NCBI GenBank assembly: GCA_014529385.2
Contig: CM043960.1
Coordinates: forward strand, 23,808,396-23,872,395
Length of the DNA: 64,000 nt
Direction of reading: 5' to 3'
Source: Adiantum capillus-veneris
Lineage: Eukaryota > Streptophyta > Polypodiopsida > Polypodiales > Pteridaceae
In this document: piece by piece, positions 1-12,364 of the stretch
Numbering within the stretch: the first letter of the stretch is position 1
Layout: each line of letters opens with the position of its first letter
Notes under the pieces: model-generated
Told to the model about the DNA's origin: nothing
Seen by the model: only the letters and a program-made list of their open reading frames with translations
Database searches by the model: none
Position numbers and translations under genes: made by a program

Positions 1-420
1 GGAGGCTTCAGAAGATGAGTCCACCAGTGACTATTTTTCCACCTCAAGAGAAGAGACAACAACAACTGAATAAAGTGACAATAGCATCGAAGTGATGGGG
101 GTCATCCTTAAAGACCAAAAAAAATTGATACAATCTGAAGCACCACAACAAACCAAGAGGGACCATCAAGTATGCAATCCTTAGAGGATACAAGTAAGCT
201 ACATTGGATGCTCTCCAACGAGTTAACCAATGAAGAGAGGAAGGAATATGTCTCCATGCTAGGTAAATTCACCACATTGTTCATTGATGGTTATGATAAG
301 ATCACAAGAATCACAGTAGTACAACACCGCATAAGACTCAAGGAAGGAAGTAAACCCGTACTAGTGAAAAAGCTCAGCAGACTTGGGGTAATCCAATAAG
401 AGGCACTACTAAAAGAAGTG

Positions 421-836
421 AGGAATTTGCTATAGGTAGGTTTCATTTACCCGGTCGAAGACTCAAAATGTGTCTCTCCAGTAGTAGTCACACCAAAGAA
501 GAATGGCAAGTGGAGGGTCTGTGTGGACTATAAACCTCTCAATGCAGCCACAAAGAGGGATCACTTTCCCTCCCATTCCAAGATGAAATTCTCAATGAAG
601 TGGCAGGTCATGAGCGCTACACAGTATGTGATGGCTACTCAGGATACTTTCAAATTAGCATCGCAGAAGAAGACCAGAAAAAGACAACTTTCATAACACC
701 TTGGGGATGCTTTTCTTACAGAGTGATGCCTTTTGGCCTCACCAACGGCCACATTCCAGCGTTATGTGACTTTTGTTTTCCAACCATAATTTGGAACGTC
801 GATACGGGTCTTCATAGATGTTTTTTGCATCTATAG
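421..836 (+). pseudogene. Reverse transcriptase fragment (gypsy), frameshifted
   Basis: Translation gives the RT palm and fingers in two frames. Around 440-560 there is a stretch like FIYPVEDSKCVSPVVVTPKK followed by WRVCVDYKPLNAAT. From 600 comes ERYTVCDGYSGYFQISIAEE, then a TPWG..YRVMPFGLTN block near 690-745. The catalytic YxDD region that should follow is corrupted, reading TGLHRCF instead. Stops and frame changes rule out a working enzyme. A short upstream open piece at 172-399 (75 codons) is probably the end of the protease-RT linker of the same element. Confidence 0.75.
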
Positions 837-1101
837 TTCACACTCCCTCCATTTGAGCAAAGTCTATGATGGCCTGACCAGGCTGCAAACCTTGGGTCGC
901 CGGCTCAACGTGGATAAGTGTCACATTGGTGAAAGCAAAGTCACTCTCCTTGGCCAGGTAATTTCAGCAAAAGGGATTGAAGCTGACCCTAGCAAGATTT
1001 AAGCTTTGGTATCTTTGTCATCACCCACCATAGCTAAGCAATTGGTCTCTTTCCTTCAGAAGGTGAGATAGTTAAGCAGGTTCATTCACCTACTATCTCA
1101 A

Positions 1102-1395
1102 GTGGTTCTCCCTCTACAACAAGTCACCCAGAGGGATGTCTTCTCATGGAGTGAAGAAAATGAGCAGCAATTTACCGAGGTGAAGCAAATCCTAGCCACG
1201 CTTCCCACCATTTCACACCCCAGATGGGACGAGCCATTTTATGTGAACCCTAGTGTAGGAAGTGATACAATTGGAGCCGTACTAATGCAAAAGGACCCCC
1301 AAACTTCTTTCATGCGTCCTATCTACTTCTCTAGTCGTGTCATGACCCCATCAGAAAAGGGACTCACCGCAGTAGACACATGGTGCTCGCACTAA
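1102..1395 (+). pseudogene. RNase H fragment (gypsy)
   Basis: This 97-codon open piece matches the tether/RNase H region that follows RT in gypsy Pol: F-SWSEENEQQFTEVK, then a PFYVNPSVGSDTIGAVLMQ block and YFSSRVMTPSEK. The first catalytic Asp of the usual V-D-A-S motif appears to be Asn (YVNPS), which suggests an inactive relic. The reading frame ends at a stop inside what would be the Y-L-L-G/TDH region. Confidence 0.7.
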
Positions 1396-1539
1396 TGTTT
1401 GCTACCACAAAGTTCCGTATTTGGTGGGAGAACTGATGAAAAATTTATGCATTACATGCCAACATTCCACACCATACTATCCATAGTGCAATAAACTAGT
1501 AGAAAAGGTAAACGGAATGATCTGAAAAATCATCACAAA

Positions 1540-2144
1540 GTAGGTGAATAACCACACAAGAGACTGGGATAAACATCTCATGGCCACTCTATGGGCCTAC
1601 CGAACGACGTTCCGAACATCATTAGGTTTCACCCCTTTCCATCTAGTACGGAAAGGAGGAAATTCTACCCATTGAGGTATAGATAGCCAGCTTACAAGTC
1701 ATGGTTAGCCAATTACAACGCCCAATTGTAAATCTCCGCAACCACATCCTGGATCTGGAAAGGCTCCAACTAGATAGGGAAGATGCAATCAATCACTATG
1801 CAGTGCAGGCAGAGCGACGTCGGCTCACCTTCAATCAAGTGCTTAAGGAAAAGGGCCTGGAAAAAGGCATGTTAGTATTGAGATACAACAACAAATTTGA
1901 CACCAGGAAGCACAAGAAATTTCAACCCCGATGGGAAGGACCATTCATTGTCAAAAGGCGCTATGACAACGGCAGCTATAAGTTGACGGAAGCAGATAGG
2001 AGAATTCACAAGACTAAAGTCAATGGATGGAGGCTAAAAAGGTATTTCCTTAGGTTTGATCCAGAGTTCATGCTAGATATTCCAAAGGAGGGAGAACCCT
2101 CCAACTCCGCAACTAAAGAATCAGAGGTAGGGCTAGAAGCATAA
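1540..2144 (+). pseudogene. Integrase C-terminal fragment (gypsy)
   Basis: From about 1540 the sequence encodes the end of the integrase core (DWDKHLMATLWAYRTTFRTS, then L-G-F-T-P-F-H-L-V) in a frame broken by stops. From 1701 there is an uninterrupted 147-codon stretch. It contains a helical segment (LERLQLDREDAINHYAVQAE) and a GPY/F-type module (FQPRWEGPFIVKRRY..GSYKL..NGWRLKRYF), typical of the integrase C-terminal domain in non-chromovirus gypsy elements. The zinc-binding region and the D,D,E residues are missing. Confidence 0.75.
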
Positions 2145-2455
2145 ATGCCTCTAGCCAGACGGGAGCGCCAATGACAGCCGGTTTTCAAAACCGCGACCGC
2201 GAGAACCAAACCCCAAGAAGGGGAGAGCATATTACCTAGGAAACATGAAAAAAAAAGTTTTTTTAACATTCACCACCCCTCTAGGATTTACCTGGCGGGG
2301 CACCACCAATTTGGCCACATCTCTCCATTGTCGCTAGAAGGCCAACACTCTCTCTCTCACTTACCCTGCTTCTCCATCGCTTGGCCCAATGTGCGCGTTA
2401 AAAAAAAAAACATTGCCAATGTCTATATTCCCTGGAGGGTTGCCAATTTTCTAAA

Positions 2456-2497
2456 TTCTCTCTCTCTCTCTCTCTTTCATTATTCACAAGCTCTCTC

Positions 2498-2550
<53 letters not shown>
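2456..2550. repeat. (CT)n microsatellite, imperfect
   Basis: Two CT runs separated by a short interruption (near 2476-2491) plus one imperfection; read directly from the sequence. Confidence 0.95.
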
Positions 2551-2552
<2 letters not shown>

Positions 2553-2763
2553 TTGTCCATACCCTGCCTGGTGGGCCGCCATACCTCACCCCTCCCTCTT
2601 TCCTCTTGTCCACACTCCCTCGACCTCACTCTCCCCTCCATCTCTCACCTCTTGTTTTCTTCCAACCACCGCTCTATCTTCCCCTATCTTGTCCTCCCTC
2701 AATTAGCTCTCACTCTCTCTTCCTCTCAGTAAAGCGGCCCCGCGGGCATGGAATAGAATAACA

Positions 2764-2836
<73 letters not shown>
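2764..2836. repeat. (CT)n microsatellite
   Basis: Uninterrupted CT dinucleotide run of about 36 units. Confidence 0.97.
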
Positions 2837-2840
<4 letters not shown>

Positions 2841-2936
2841 CTCACCCCCACATACCCTCTTTCTCTTATCCCCCCCTCTCACTTACACTCTCTCTCTTTC
2901 TCTCTTTCCCCCGGTGTAGGAACACGCCATGCAATA

Positions 2937-2940
<4 letters not shown>

Positions 2941-3010
<70 letters not shown>
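2941..3010. repeat. (CT)n microsatellite
   Basis: Uninterrupted CT run of about 35 units. Confidence 0.97.
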
Positions 3011-3012
<2 letters not shown>

Positions 3013-3105
3013 AACCACACACCCTCCCTCACTGGCCCGTTGCTCATCACCCCCTCCCCATCCCAATGACCTTACCCCCCCCCCCTTCCCTCGCTCTCTG
3101 TCGGC

Positions 3106-3213
<108 letters not shown>

Positions 3214-3401
3214 GGAGCAGCCCATGCGGGTGCAGCTAGTCCACAGGACCATACTCTCTCCCTCTTACCCACACACCCAGTACACACACACACACTACAC
3301 ACACACACCCTCACACACTCCCGCTGGCTTGAGCCTCTCTCTCTCCCTCTTGCTTTCTCTCTCGCTCGCTCTTTGTGTTGAGCAGCCCATGCGGGCACAG
3401 C
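3214..3401. repeat. Duplicated short unit with CA-rich and CT-rich spacers
   Basis: GAGCAGCCCATGCGGG occurs at about 3214-3229 and again at about 3379-3394. Each copy follows a CT-rich stretch and precedes a CACA-rich stretch, suggesting a compound unit of about 165 bp that has duplicated. Confidence 0.75.
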
Positions 3402-3455
3402 CGGTTATCACACACACACACATGCATCTACACACACACACACACACACCATCTC
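3280..3455. repeat. Imperfect (CA)n tracts
   Basis: Several CA runs (3282-3310 and 3409-3450) with interruptions flank the duplicated GAGCAGCCC unit. Confidence 0.9.
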
Positions 3456-3540
3456 GCCCTCCCTCACACACCCTCCTCACGTTCTCTGCAAGCAGGCAAC
3501 CAAAAAGAAGAAAAAAATATATAAGTATACATACATATAT

Positions 3541-3551
3541 CTATCTATCTA

Positions 3552-3590
<39 letters not shown>
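3541..3590. repeat. (CTAT)n then (TA)n microsatellite
   Basis: A short CTAT repeat passes into about 18 TA units. Confidence 0.95.
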
Positions 3591-3593
<3 letters not shown>

Positions 3594-4544
3594 TAAATAG
3601 CTTGCACTCCCTCGTTCCCACACACACGGTGTGCGTTTACACACATATCTACACACACTCACATGCATACATAAGTACACGGCACGTGCACCCACACAAT
3701 CAAAGAACACGCACGCATATATGCATGCATAGGAAAAAAAAAAGAGAAAAACACACGAAGGACATTGACGTCATCAATAGAAAGAAAAGAGATAGACAAA
3801 GTCGCGCATTGCCAACAAGCAAAGGCGCCGAAGGCATGCCCCGGTCGACCCCGAAAATGACGAATGCGCTACACCGACGCACCAGCTAGCTCACCATTCA
3901 CCAGCATTGCATCCACGATGCCCTCTTCAGTAAAATCCGTACGTTGTCGTCATTTTTCCAGTTTCTAACCAAATCTTGTAAAAATCCTAGTTTTGTAAAA
4001 TCTCATCTCTCTTTAGGTGATGCTCACAAAGGCCCACCTAGAGGTTTTCCTTTATAATATTTCCCAAGACAAAGCAAGGGTCAACCACCCAAGGCCCACC
4101 GCCTTGCTTTGTCTCCCTTGATCAGAACCCAATCTAATGAGATTACCCTAATCTAAAGCAGCCAGCACCTATAAAAAGGCACTTAGAGGTCACTATCAGG
4201 GCGGGGCAAGTTCATCAAAGGTTAGCACTTGGTAGTATTTTGGTGGGAGGGATTGACAACATTTGCATCACGAGAGAGGGGACTTAGTGTAGCGATTTTG
4301 TTTGGGAATTTGTACTATGTAAAGAAGTGATGTCTACATCTTGACTCCAATGGTCGATACACACACACTCATGTTAGCAAGGTTTTCCTGTCAGTGAGTT
4401 ATCTCTAGAGAACGCACTAGTAGGCTCACTATCTCTCCCTCTATCTCTTTATCACCATGATTGCCACATCGTCGGAAATAAGGTTGCTATAAATATTGCA
4501 AGAAAATAGTTCTCCCTCACACCCCCGAGGGTTTTCATCACCTG

Positions 4545-4669
<125 letters not shown>

Positions 4670-5227
4670 TCCGTGATATTTCCAATCACCGTTGTCTGCG
4701 TCCTAGCCGCTCAAAGCTAGGTGGTGCCCCTGTTCGCTTCACCATGATCGGCTTGCGGCGTGCATCGGCTCCCGGTATTTTCGAGGCTGTCAAGGTCCGT
4801 GTCGCGCTTTGCGCTTGTCAATATCATCAAAGAACACTCTAGTGAATTTGCGGTAGGGTCTAAATATTTTCTCCATTAAACAATTGAACGTGGTTGGTGC
4901 ATTAGTCAAGCCAAAAGGCATGACTAGATATTCATAAAGACCAAACATTGTACATAACATGGTCGTTAGGATATATTCATCCACTATCCCTATTTGATGA
5001 TAGCCACTTTTAGGTCAATCCTACTAAAGTAGGGAGAGCCTTGTAGCTTATCAAACAGACCTTCTACCCGAGGCACGGGAAATTTGTTCTTGATAGTGAT
5101 ATGGTTTAGTGCTCGATAGTCCACACATATACAGTATGTACAATCTTTCTTTTTCACTAAAAGGACTGGAGAACAAAAGATAGAGGAGCTAGGCCTCACC
5201 ATCCCTTTGTCAACCAATTCTCTTACT

Positions 5228-5312
5228 TGTTAGGAAATAAGACGTAGCTAAATAGATATTTGAATAGATTACTTAATGGAGAGAGATAGATTTCACACAC
5301 AAGAGATTATAG

Positions 5313-5363
<51 letters not shown>

Positions 5364-5913
5364 CACGATATACCTGGTTCACCCAATGTGGGCTACGTCC
5401 ACAGGAAAGCAGCCACTCAATGGCTTTAGTAATTCAAAACAAGAAGTAGTTTACAAAGGGATTATACCCTTAATGGAGCTCCCGCCTTGCTTCACTCTCA
5501 CCACCTCACACTCACCTTGTTGCATCAACTTCACACTCTAAAATGTGTGTAGAAATGGCCTCCTTTTATAGGCCAAAAGGGCTGCCCTCTCTCATGAGAG
5601 GCAGCCATGTGTAGCCGCCCTTGTGTAGATAAGTCCAAATCGGACCCTTCAATCCGCCCATGTGTGGCCGCCCTTGAGAAGACAAATCTGCTTTTGAATT
5701 CGGCCATCGGCCATTGAATACCGGCCACCGGCCAACCGACCGGTTGTTTTCCGAGGCCCCTAAAGTTGCCCCTGATTTTTGGCCGTGAAAATTTTGGTTT
5801 TCGGCGAGTGATTTTACTTCACGCACGATGGCTTCTCCTCATAATTGGGGCCTTACAAATGTGCGCTTTTACCACAGAAAATTACAAGGGTAAATCAGGC
5901 TCCATACTTAACA
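5228..5913 (-). mobile_element. Solo LTR of the copia family seen at 7556-13069
   Basis: This 686-bp block is the reverse complement of the copia LTR (TGTTAAGTATGGAGCC to CTTATTTCCTAACA). It has no internal sequence attached and interrupts the chromovirus RT region. Its right flank is GTACT and its left flank ends in TACT, consistent with a 4-5 bp target duplication that later lost a base or two. A solo LTR is the usual product of recombination between the two LTRs of one element. It carries a (GA)n run of about 22 units at 5316-5359. Confidence 0.9.
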
Positions 5914-7550
5914 GTACTTGCCTCATGATCTCCTCTTGTTGAGCTTGGGAAACTCAATAAGGAGGCTTTTTAGGTGGTGAGCTTCCCCTGGTAGAATCTC
6001 AATTTGATGGTCATCATACCCTCTTTTTGGAGGTAATTCCATAGGGATATCATCAATGAACACATCTTGGAATCCTTTCAAAAAATTAGACAAGTATAAC
6101 TCTTCTTGATTCCTGGAGTTTACATTTGATGAAGCATCAGGACCTTTTAGGGACTCTTTAACAAAAATCATGTACGCAAAAGTTGAGCTCTTCATTGATT
6201 TATCAAAAGTAAGAGGATTTACAAGTGGTATAGTACGACCAGACTCACTAGCATCTATATACACGTTTTTCCCCTGAAGGTGAAGGAGATTCTCCTTCCA
6301 GGGAACTTCATGTTGGTAGCTATGAGGTTTAGCCATGGTGCCCCTAGGATAGCATCCTCATGTTGGAGAGGAGAGATAAATAAGTCTTCTCTGTCGACAT
6401 AGCTTTGGATATGAAGCCTCAACTTCCCAATCAAGGGAGTAACGGAGGCTTGTTGTCCCTTGAAAACTGTGTCAGCCACCACTACAGTATCTCCCATCTC
6501 AAAATCTTGAATGCCCAACTTGGTGGCCAACTCCATTGATATGAAGTTGTGAGTAGAGGCATCGTCTTTTGGAGCTTTGATGGTGGAAGCTCTAGGAGTC
6601 TCATTGCGAGCATTTCTCTCGGGGCACAAACAATAGCCATGTCCTTGCTCCCCACACTTAAAACACTTATGGTCCTTGCAAAAAGCTTCAAGCTCTTTAC
6701 GACAAGGTTTAGTTTTACCTTTGTAAACTCCCTTCTCCTTGGATCGATTGTTGTTGGAATTGCCTTGGGAAGAATTTTGGACATTGGTTTTCCCCTTTGC
6801 ATCACTCTTGTCTTTGTTTTCAATGGGCTTAGCATTCTGTATAGCTACATGGTGTAGCTTGGAGGACTCAGTGAAGGCCTCGTTTCCAAAGGGCGTATCA
6901 AATTGTTGGATGAAGGCCAATACTTTGTCGTAGCAGCAAAGGTGCCATCATAGGTGAGAAAAGAGATACTCTTTCTTCGCTCTTTGAGCTTCTTGACCTT
7001 TTGTGACCTTCTACATGCAGGGTATGATTTGTGATGTCCTCCCCGCTTATATTCTCTAGGAGAATAGCCATAGCTTTTGTTGGAAGAAGAGAAAGTTGAA
7101 GAAGAAGGAGAAGAGGGTGTCCTCTTTCTTTCCCTTTTCTTCCTTTGTTTCCTCTCTTCCCTTTTGGAGTGACAAGGAGAAGGACTGTGGGTTGATTGTT
7201 TCCTCTTAGAAGGAGTTGGCGATCATCTAGACCGTCGTCTTCATGGAGCCACATTTTTAGAGGAACTTAAAGATTCAATAGTTTCTTGCTCTTTGGATTC
7301 CTTCTCTTGTATGGGAGAGAGTCTTATTTTGGGGGTCTCTTCAAGAGGCCTCCTAAGCTCTCTCTCCTCTTGGAGAGGAAGGGAAATCTCAAAAGCACGA
7401 AGCTGTTGAGTAACGTTGGCTTGCAAAGTAGGGTTTTCAATAGCTTGTTGCAACCTAGTAACAAGATAATTGACAAACATGCGGGCATCATCATTAGCAC
7501 CTTCATGTGAAAAATCAAAGTTATCAATGTTCATTCTACTCTCTTGGTTA

Positions 7551-7555
7551 TTTTC
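7551..7555. repeat. Target-site duplication TTTTC, left copy, of the copia element
   Basis: TTTTC at 7551-7555 is repeated immediately after the right LTR at 13070-13074, as expected for a 5-bp staggered integration. Confidence 0.93.
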
Positions 7556-8019
7556 TATTAAGTATGGATCCTGATTTACCCTTGTAATTTTCTGTGGTAA
7601 AAGCTCACATTTGTAAGGCCCCCATTATGAGGAAAAGCCATCGTGCGTGAAGGAAAATCACTCGCCGGAAACCAAAATTTTCATGGCCAAAAATCAGGGG
7701 CAACTTTAGGGGCCTTGGGGGTGGAAGCCCCCGAGACTTGTTTTTTCCCTCGCTGGAATATTCCTTTTCGCCGAAATATTATGGCCGGTCGGCGGTCAAA
7801 AAACAACCGTCGGTTGGCCGGTGGCCAGTAGTCAATGGCCGGTGGCCGGTGGTCGAAAGTCAATGGCCAGTGACCGGTGACCGAATTCAATGGCCGGTGG
7901 CCGAATTCAAAAACGGACTTGTCTTCTCAAGGGCGGCCACACATGGGCAGATTGGAGGGTTTGATTTGGACTTATCTACACATGGCTGCCTCTCATGAGA
8001 GAGGGAAGCCCTTTTGGAC

Positions 8020-8027
8020 TATAAAAG
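8020..8027 (+). promoter_or_regulatory. TATA box in copia 5' LTR
   Basis: TATAAAAG, with the same box at 12762-12769 in the 3' LTR and its complement in the solo LTR. Its position within the LTR fits a U3/R promoter. Activity is inferred only. Confidence 0.7.
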
Positions 8028-8225
8028 GAGGCCATTTCTACACACATTTCATAGTGTGAAGTTGATGCAACAAAGTGAGTGTGAGGTGGTGAGAGTGAAG
8101 CAAGGCGGGAGCTCCATTAGGGTATAATCCCTTTGTAAACTACTTTTTGTTTTGAAGTACTAAAGCCATTGAGTGGCTGCTTTCCCGTGGACGTAGCCCA
8201 CATTGGGTGAACCACGTATATCGTG

Positions 8226-8229
<4 letters not shown>

Positions 8230-8279
<50 letters not shown>
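8230..8279. repeat. (CT)n microsatellite in copia 5' LTR
   Basis: About 25 CT units. The 3' LTR has only about 4-5 units at the same place (12972-12980) and the solo LTR about 22. Confidence 0.95.
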
Positions 8280-8282
<3 letters not shown>

Positions 8283-8369
8283 CTATAATCTCTTCTGTGT
8301 GAAATCTATCTCTGTCCATTAAGTAATCTACTCAAATATCTATTTAGCTACGTCTTATTTCCTAACAAC

Positions 8370-8381
8370 TGGTATCAGAGC
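8370..8381 (+). other. Primer binding site, initiator tRNA-Met type (copia)
   Basis: TGGTATCAGAGC lies two bases after the 5' LTR end. It is the common plant LTR-retrotransposon PBS complementary to the 3' end of initiator tRNA-Met. Confidence 0.93.
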
Positions 8382-8440
8382 AAGGTTTGCTCATAGCTAA
8401 ATTATCTCAAGGAAAGGATTCTTTGAATTGAGTGGGAGTT

Positions 8441-11400
8441 ATGGCGGAGGAAGGGAAGCTCAAGATTGAGAAGTTCAACGGCAAAAACTACCAACATTGG
8501 AAGATGCAGATTGAAGACTATCTCTACCAGAAGGACCTCCATTTGCCACTAGGCAGTCTTGCGAAGAAGCCCGCAACAATGGCAGATGAAGCATGGATTG
8601 TCCTTGATCGAAAGGCACTGGGAACAATCCGGTTAAGCTTGGCATCAATGGTGGCCTTCAATGTTTCGGAGATGAAGACCACGGAGGACTTGATGAAGTC
8701 ACTTGACGACTTCTACGAGAAACCATCGGCATGCAATAAGGTATTTCTTATGAAGCTCTTGTTCAATCTAAAGATGGCAGAGAATGGTTCAGTTGCAGAA
8801 CACCTAAATGACTTTAACACAAATATAAGTCAACTTCGATCGGTGAAAATCAATTTCGATGACGAAGTGCGAGCTCTCCTTATACTATCATCTCTACCGG
8901 ATAGTTGGGACAGCCTTGTGATGGCTGTAAGTAATTCTATTTCTGTCACAAATACTCTTAAGTTTGATGATGTTGTGGGTGTTCTCCTAAGCGAGGAAAT
9001 ACGAAGGAGAAGCACAGGAGAATGATCAGGTGCTGCACTATCAGTGGAAACAAGAGGAAGGCCTAAGGAGAGGTTCAAAAACCAAAAGGGTCATGATCGC
9101 TCAAGGCGGAGCAAGTCAAGCACAAAGTCAGTTCTTGAATGTTGGAACTGTGGCAAGAAGGGCCACATCAAGAAGGATTGTTGGTCTAAGAAGAAGAAGG
9201 AGTCAGAGTCTCAAGACAACAAGCCAACATCAGAGGCCAATGTGGTAGGTAAAGTGGAGCAAGATTCTCTAATTCTCTCATTAGACAATGTGTCTAATTC
9301 CTGGATAGTAGATTCTGGGGCTTCATTCCATGCGACACCAGACAAGCAACATTTCCAAGATTACACCAAAGGTAATTTTGGGTATGTATACTTGGGAGAT
9401 GATGAAGCTTGTGAGATTGTTGGCAAAGGTACAGTTTCTGTCAAAACTGCTAACGGAAATGAATGGAAGCTTAAAGATGTTAGGCATGTTCCTTCTGTTC
9501 GCAAAAATTTGATCTCTACAGGACAATTGGACGATGAAGGTCACAACATTGCATTCGGAAACAAACGGTGGAAGATCTCAAAGGTATCTTTGGTGGTTGC
9601 CAAGGGAGAAAAGGTCGGTACACTTTACTTGTGTATTGTTAGCACGCAACCTTCAGCTTGTGCAGCAACTACAAAAGTTGACAGTGCGGTGTGGCACTAC
9701 CGACTTGGGCATATGAGTGCCAAAGGGATGCAAATCCTTCAAACAAAAAAGCTTCTACCAGGTTTGAAAGAAGTGGACTTAGAGTTCCGTGAAGATTGTG
9801 TTTATGGTAAACAAAAGAGGGTAAAATTTCAAAAATCAGGAAATGAAAGAAAAAATCAAAAACTTGAGTTGGTTCATTTTGATGTTTGGGGTCCTGCAAG
9901 TACACCATCACTTGGTGGCTCATTGTACTATGTAACATTCATAAACGATGCGACTAGAAAAACATGGGTTTATGTCATGAACAATAAATCCGATGTATTT
10001 TCCATATTTCAAAGGTGGAAAGCCTTTGTGGAGAATGAAACAGGTACCAAGGTTAAATGCCTCAGATCCGACAATGGAGGCGTAGCTTTTGAAAGCTTTT
10101 GTGCTAGCAATGGCATTCGGAGGCAAAGGACAACCCCAAGGACACCTCAACAAAATGGGATTTCAGAAAGGATGAACACGACAATCATGGAGCGAGCACG
10201 AAGCATGCGGCTACATGCAGGCCTACCGCTTGAGATTTGGGCGGAAGCTGTAAGTACGTCTGTGTACTTAATCAATCGGTCACCCTCAACGACATTGGAT
10301 GGGGGAGTTCCAAAAGAGGCATGGACAGGTAAACCAGTGAATTATGCATTTCTCAAAGTGTTTGGGTGTGAGGATTTCATGCACATAGATAGAATCCTAA
10401 GATCAAAGCTAGATGCAAAGTCCAAAAAGTGTTTCTTCATTGGCTATGGAGAAGGTGACTTTGGGTATCGCCTATGGAATCCTAAAGATGGTAAAATCTT
10501 AAGGAGTAGGGATGTAATTTTTAACGAAAAAAATATGTACAAAGATTACTTGGAAAGAAAACAAACAAAAGAAACAAGTGATGAGTACATGGAGCTTGAG
10601 GATGGTGAAGACTCAAGGACTTCAAACGGTGACAATGTGCAACAACGTCAACCAAATGAGGAGCCTCAACCTATTCCCCGAAGATCTACAAGAGCAAGTA
10701 GACCTCTAGAAGGGTTTGTTCCTTCCTTCAACCATCTCTTGATCTCAGATTCTGGAGAGCCAGAATCATACGAAGAAGCTATGCAACATGAATCCAAAGA
10801 AGAATGGACAAAGAGCATGCAAGTGGAGATGGACTCACTACATCACAACCAAACATGGGAGTTGGTTGAGTTGCCTAAAGGTAAGCGAGCACTTCAAAAC
10901 AAATGGGTGTACAAGGTGAAGGAAGAAGAAGGTGGGAAGAAAAGGTACAAGTCTAGGCTTGTGGTAGAAGGTTTTTCTCAAAAGAAAGGTATTGACTTCA
11001 ATGAAATATTTTCTCCTGTTGTAAAAATGAACTCAATTAGGCTTGTCTTAAGCCTTGTGGCTGCTCATGATCTAAATCTCGAGCAAATGGATGTAAATAC
11101 GGCATTCCCTCACGGTGACTTAGAGGAGGAAATCTACATGCTTCAACCAAAGGGATATGAAGTAAAAGGTAAGGAGAAAATGGTTTGCAGATTAAAGAAG
11201 AGCTTGTATGGTTTAAAGCAAGCATCAAGACAATGGTCCTTGAAGTTTGATCGATGGATGTTGGATCATGGATTCACAAGATGCAACTCGGATCACTGCG
11301 TCTACACGAAGAATTTGGGAGATGGGAAATTCATCATCCTAATGTTGTATGTTGATGACATGTTGATTGCAAGTGCTAACATGCAGGACATCAAAGACCT

Positions 11401-12364
11401 AAAAGAGGAGCTGTCTAAATCTTTTTCAATAAAAGATTTAGGTGTTTCAAAGAGGATACTTGGTATAAAAATATCAAGGGACAGGACGAAGAAGACAATA
11501 AAGCTATCTCAAGAAGATTACATCAAGAAGGTACTAGATAGGTTTGCAATGCAAAATGCAAAACCAGTTTTTACACCTTTGGCTGGTCACTTTAAACTAA
11601 CAAAGGATATGTGTCCAAAGACACAAGAGGAGATAGCCTATATGTCTAAAGTTCCATATGCTGCAGCGGTAGGTTCTCTAATGTATGCTATGGTCTGGAC
11701 AAGGCCAGACATTGCACGTACAGTGGGAGTTGTGAGTAGATTCATGGACAACCCAAGTAAAGAGCATTGGCAAGCTGTGAAGTTGATACTTAGGTATCTA
11801 AAAGGGACAACAAGAAATGATTTGTATTTTGGAGGAACTGATATTTTTCTAGAAAGGTATACTGATGCAGATATGGCAGGTGACAAAGATAATCGAAGAA
11901 GCACTACTAGCTATGTCTTCACGGTTGGAGGCACATCAGTAAGCTGGGGTTCAAAGCTGTAGAAAGTGGTCTCACTTTCTACCACGAAAGCAGAGTATGT
12001 AGCAATGACGGAGGCAAGCAAAGAAATTATGTGGCTTCACAGATTCTTAGAAGAGCTTGGATTCAAACAAGACAATTGTGTCTTGTATAGTGATAGCCAA
12101 AGCGCTATCCATCTTGTGAAGAACTCAGCCTTTCATTCAAGGACAAAGCACATTGAGGTGAGATATCACTTCATACGCACTCTTTTGGAAGAGGGGCAAC
12201 TAAAGCTAGGAAAGGTGCATACAAGTGAAAATCCTACAGACATGTTTACAAAGGTGGTCAACAAGGAGAAGTTGAGCCAGAATGGAAAGCAATCACAGGT
12301 TTGGTTTGGAGATCAGTCTCCAAGTGGGAGATTGTTAAGTATGGAGCCTGATTTACCCTTGTAA
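8441..12364 (+). pseudogene. copia Gag-Pol polyprotein with two in-frame stop codons
   Basis: A single reading frame runs from ATG 8441 to 12364 with no frameshift. It is interrupted only by TGA at 9023-9025 and TAG at 11960-11962. Gag (8441-9022) has the copia UBN2-type pattern (KFNGKNYQHWKMQIEDYL). The CWNCGKKGHIKKDC zinc knuckle at 9140 follows the TGA. Protease has VDSGASFHAT near 9310. Integrase has RLGH..C and FDVWGPA, RSDNGG, NGISERMN. RT has YVDD at 11348-11359. RNase H includes the TKAEYVA region and ends KVHTSENPTDMFTK. The TAG replaces the Gln normally found in SKLQK. Readthrough of two stops is unlikely, so I call it a recently inactivated copy. Confidence 0.92.
12321..12332 (+). 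other. Polypurine tract of copia
   Basis: A purine-rich CAAGTGGGAGAT stretch lies directly before the 3' LTR, where plus-strand priming is expected. Confidence 0.7.

Larger units (their letters stand above)
1..2260 (+). mobile_element. Decayed Ty3/gypsy (non-chromovirus, OTA-like) element fragment
   Basis: Pol-like pieces of a gypsy element occur in the usual order: reverse transcriptase, RNase H, integrase C-terminal part. They lie in shifting frames with many stops. The RT wording (PKKNGKWRVCVDY, MPFGLTN) and the integrase tail place it with non-chromovirus plant gypsy elements; no chromodomain follows. The 5' part lies outside the window, so gag and the 5' LTR cannot be seen. Most of the integrase catalytic core seems lost between the RNase H piece (to 1395) and the integrase end (from about 1440). 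The 3' LTR border was not found. Confidence 0.8.
4824..7555 (-). pseudogene. gag-pro-RT remnant of the truncated chromovirus
   Basis: Minus-strand frames spell the intact family protein in pieces. The Gag N-terminus starts near 7534, the low-complexity Arg/Ser segment is at about 6900-7240, and a CFKCGEQGHGYCLC zinc knuckle lies near 6625-6665. The protease C-terminal half and linker cover 5923-6480, and RT lies at 4990-5217 and 4824-4984 (MPFGLTNAP, FFDDI). Compared with the intact copy, about 130 codons of the Gag core are missing near 6835, and about 20 codons spanning the DPGST protease site are missing near 6550. There are several frameshifts. The solo LTR splits RT from the linker. It cannot encode a working polyprotein. 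Confidence 0.88.
7556..8367 (+). repeat. copia 5' LTR
   Basis: 812 bp, starting TATTAAGTATGG (TG mutated to TA) and ending CCTAACA. It contains a purine/GGCCGGT-rich tract at about 7795-7910, a TATA box at 8020-8027 and a (CT)25 run at 8230-8279. Confidence 0.95.
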
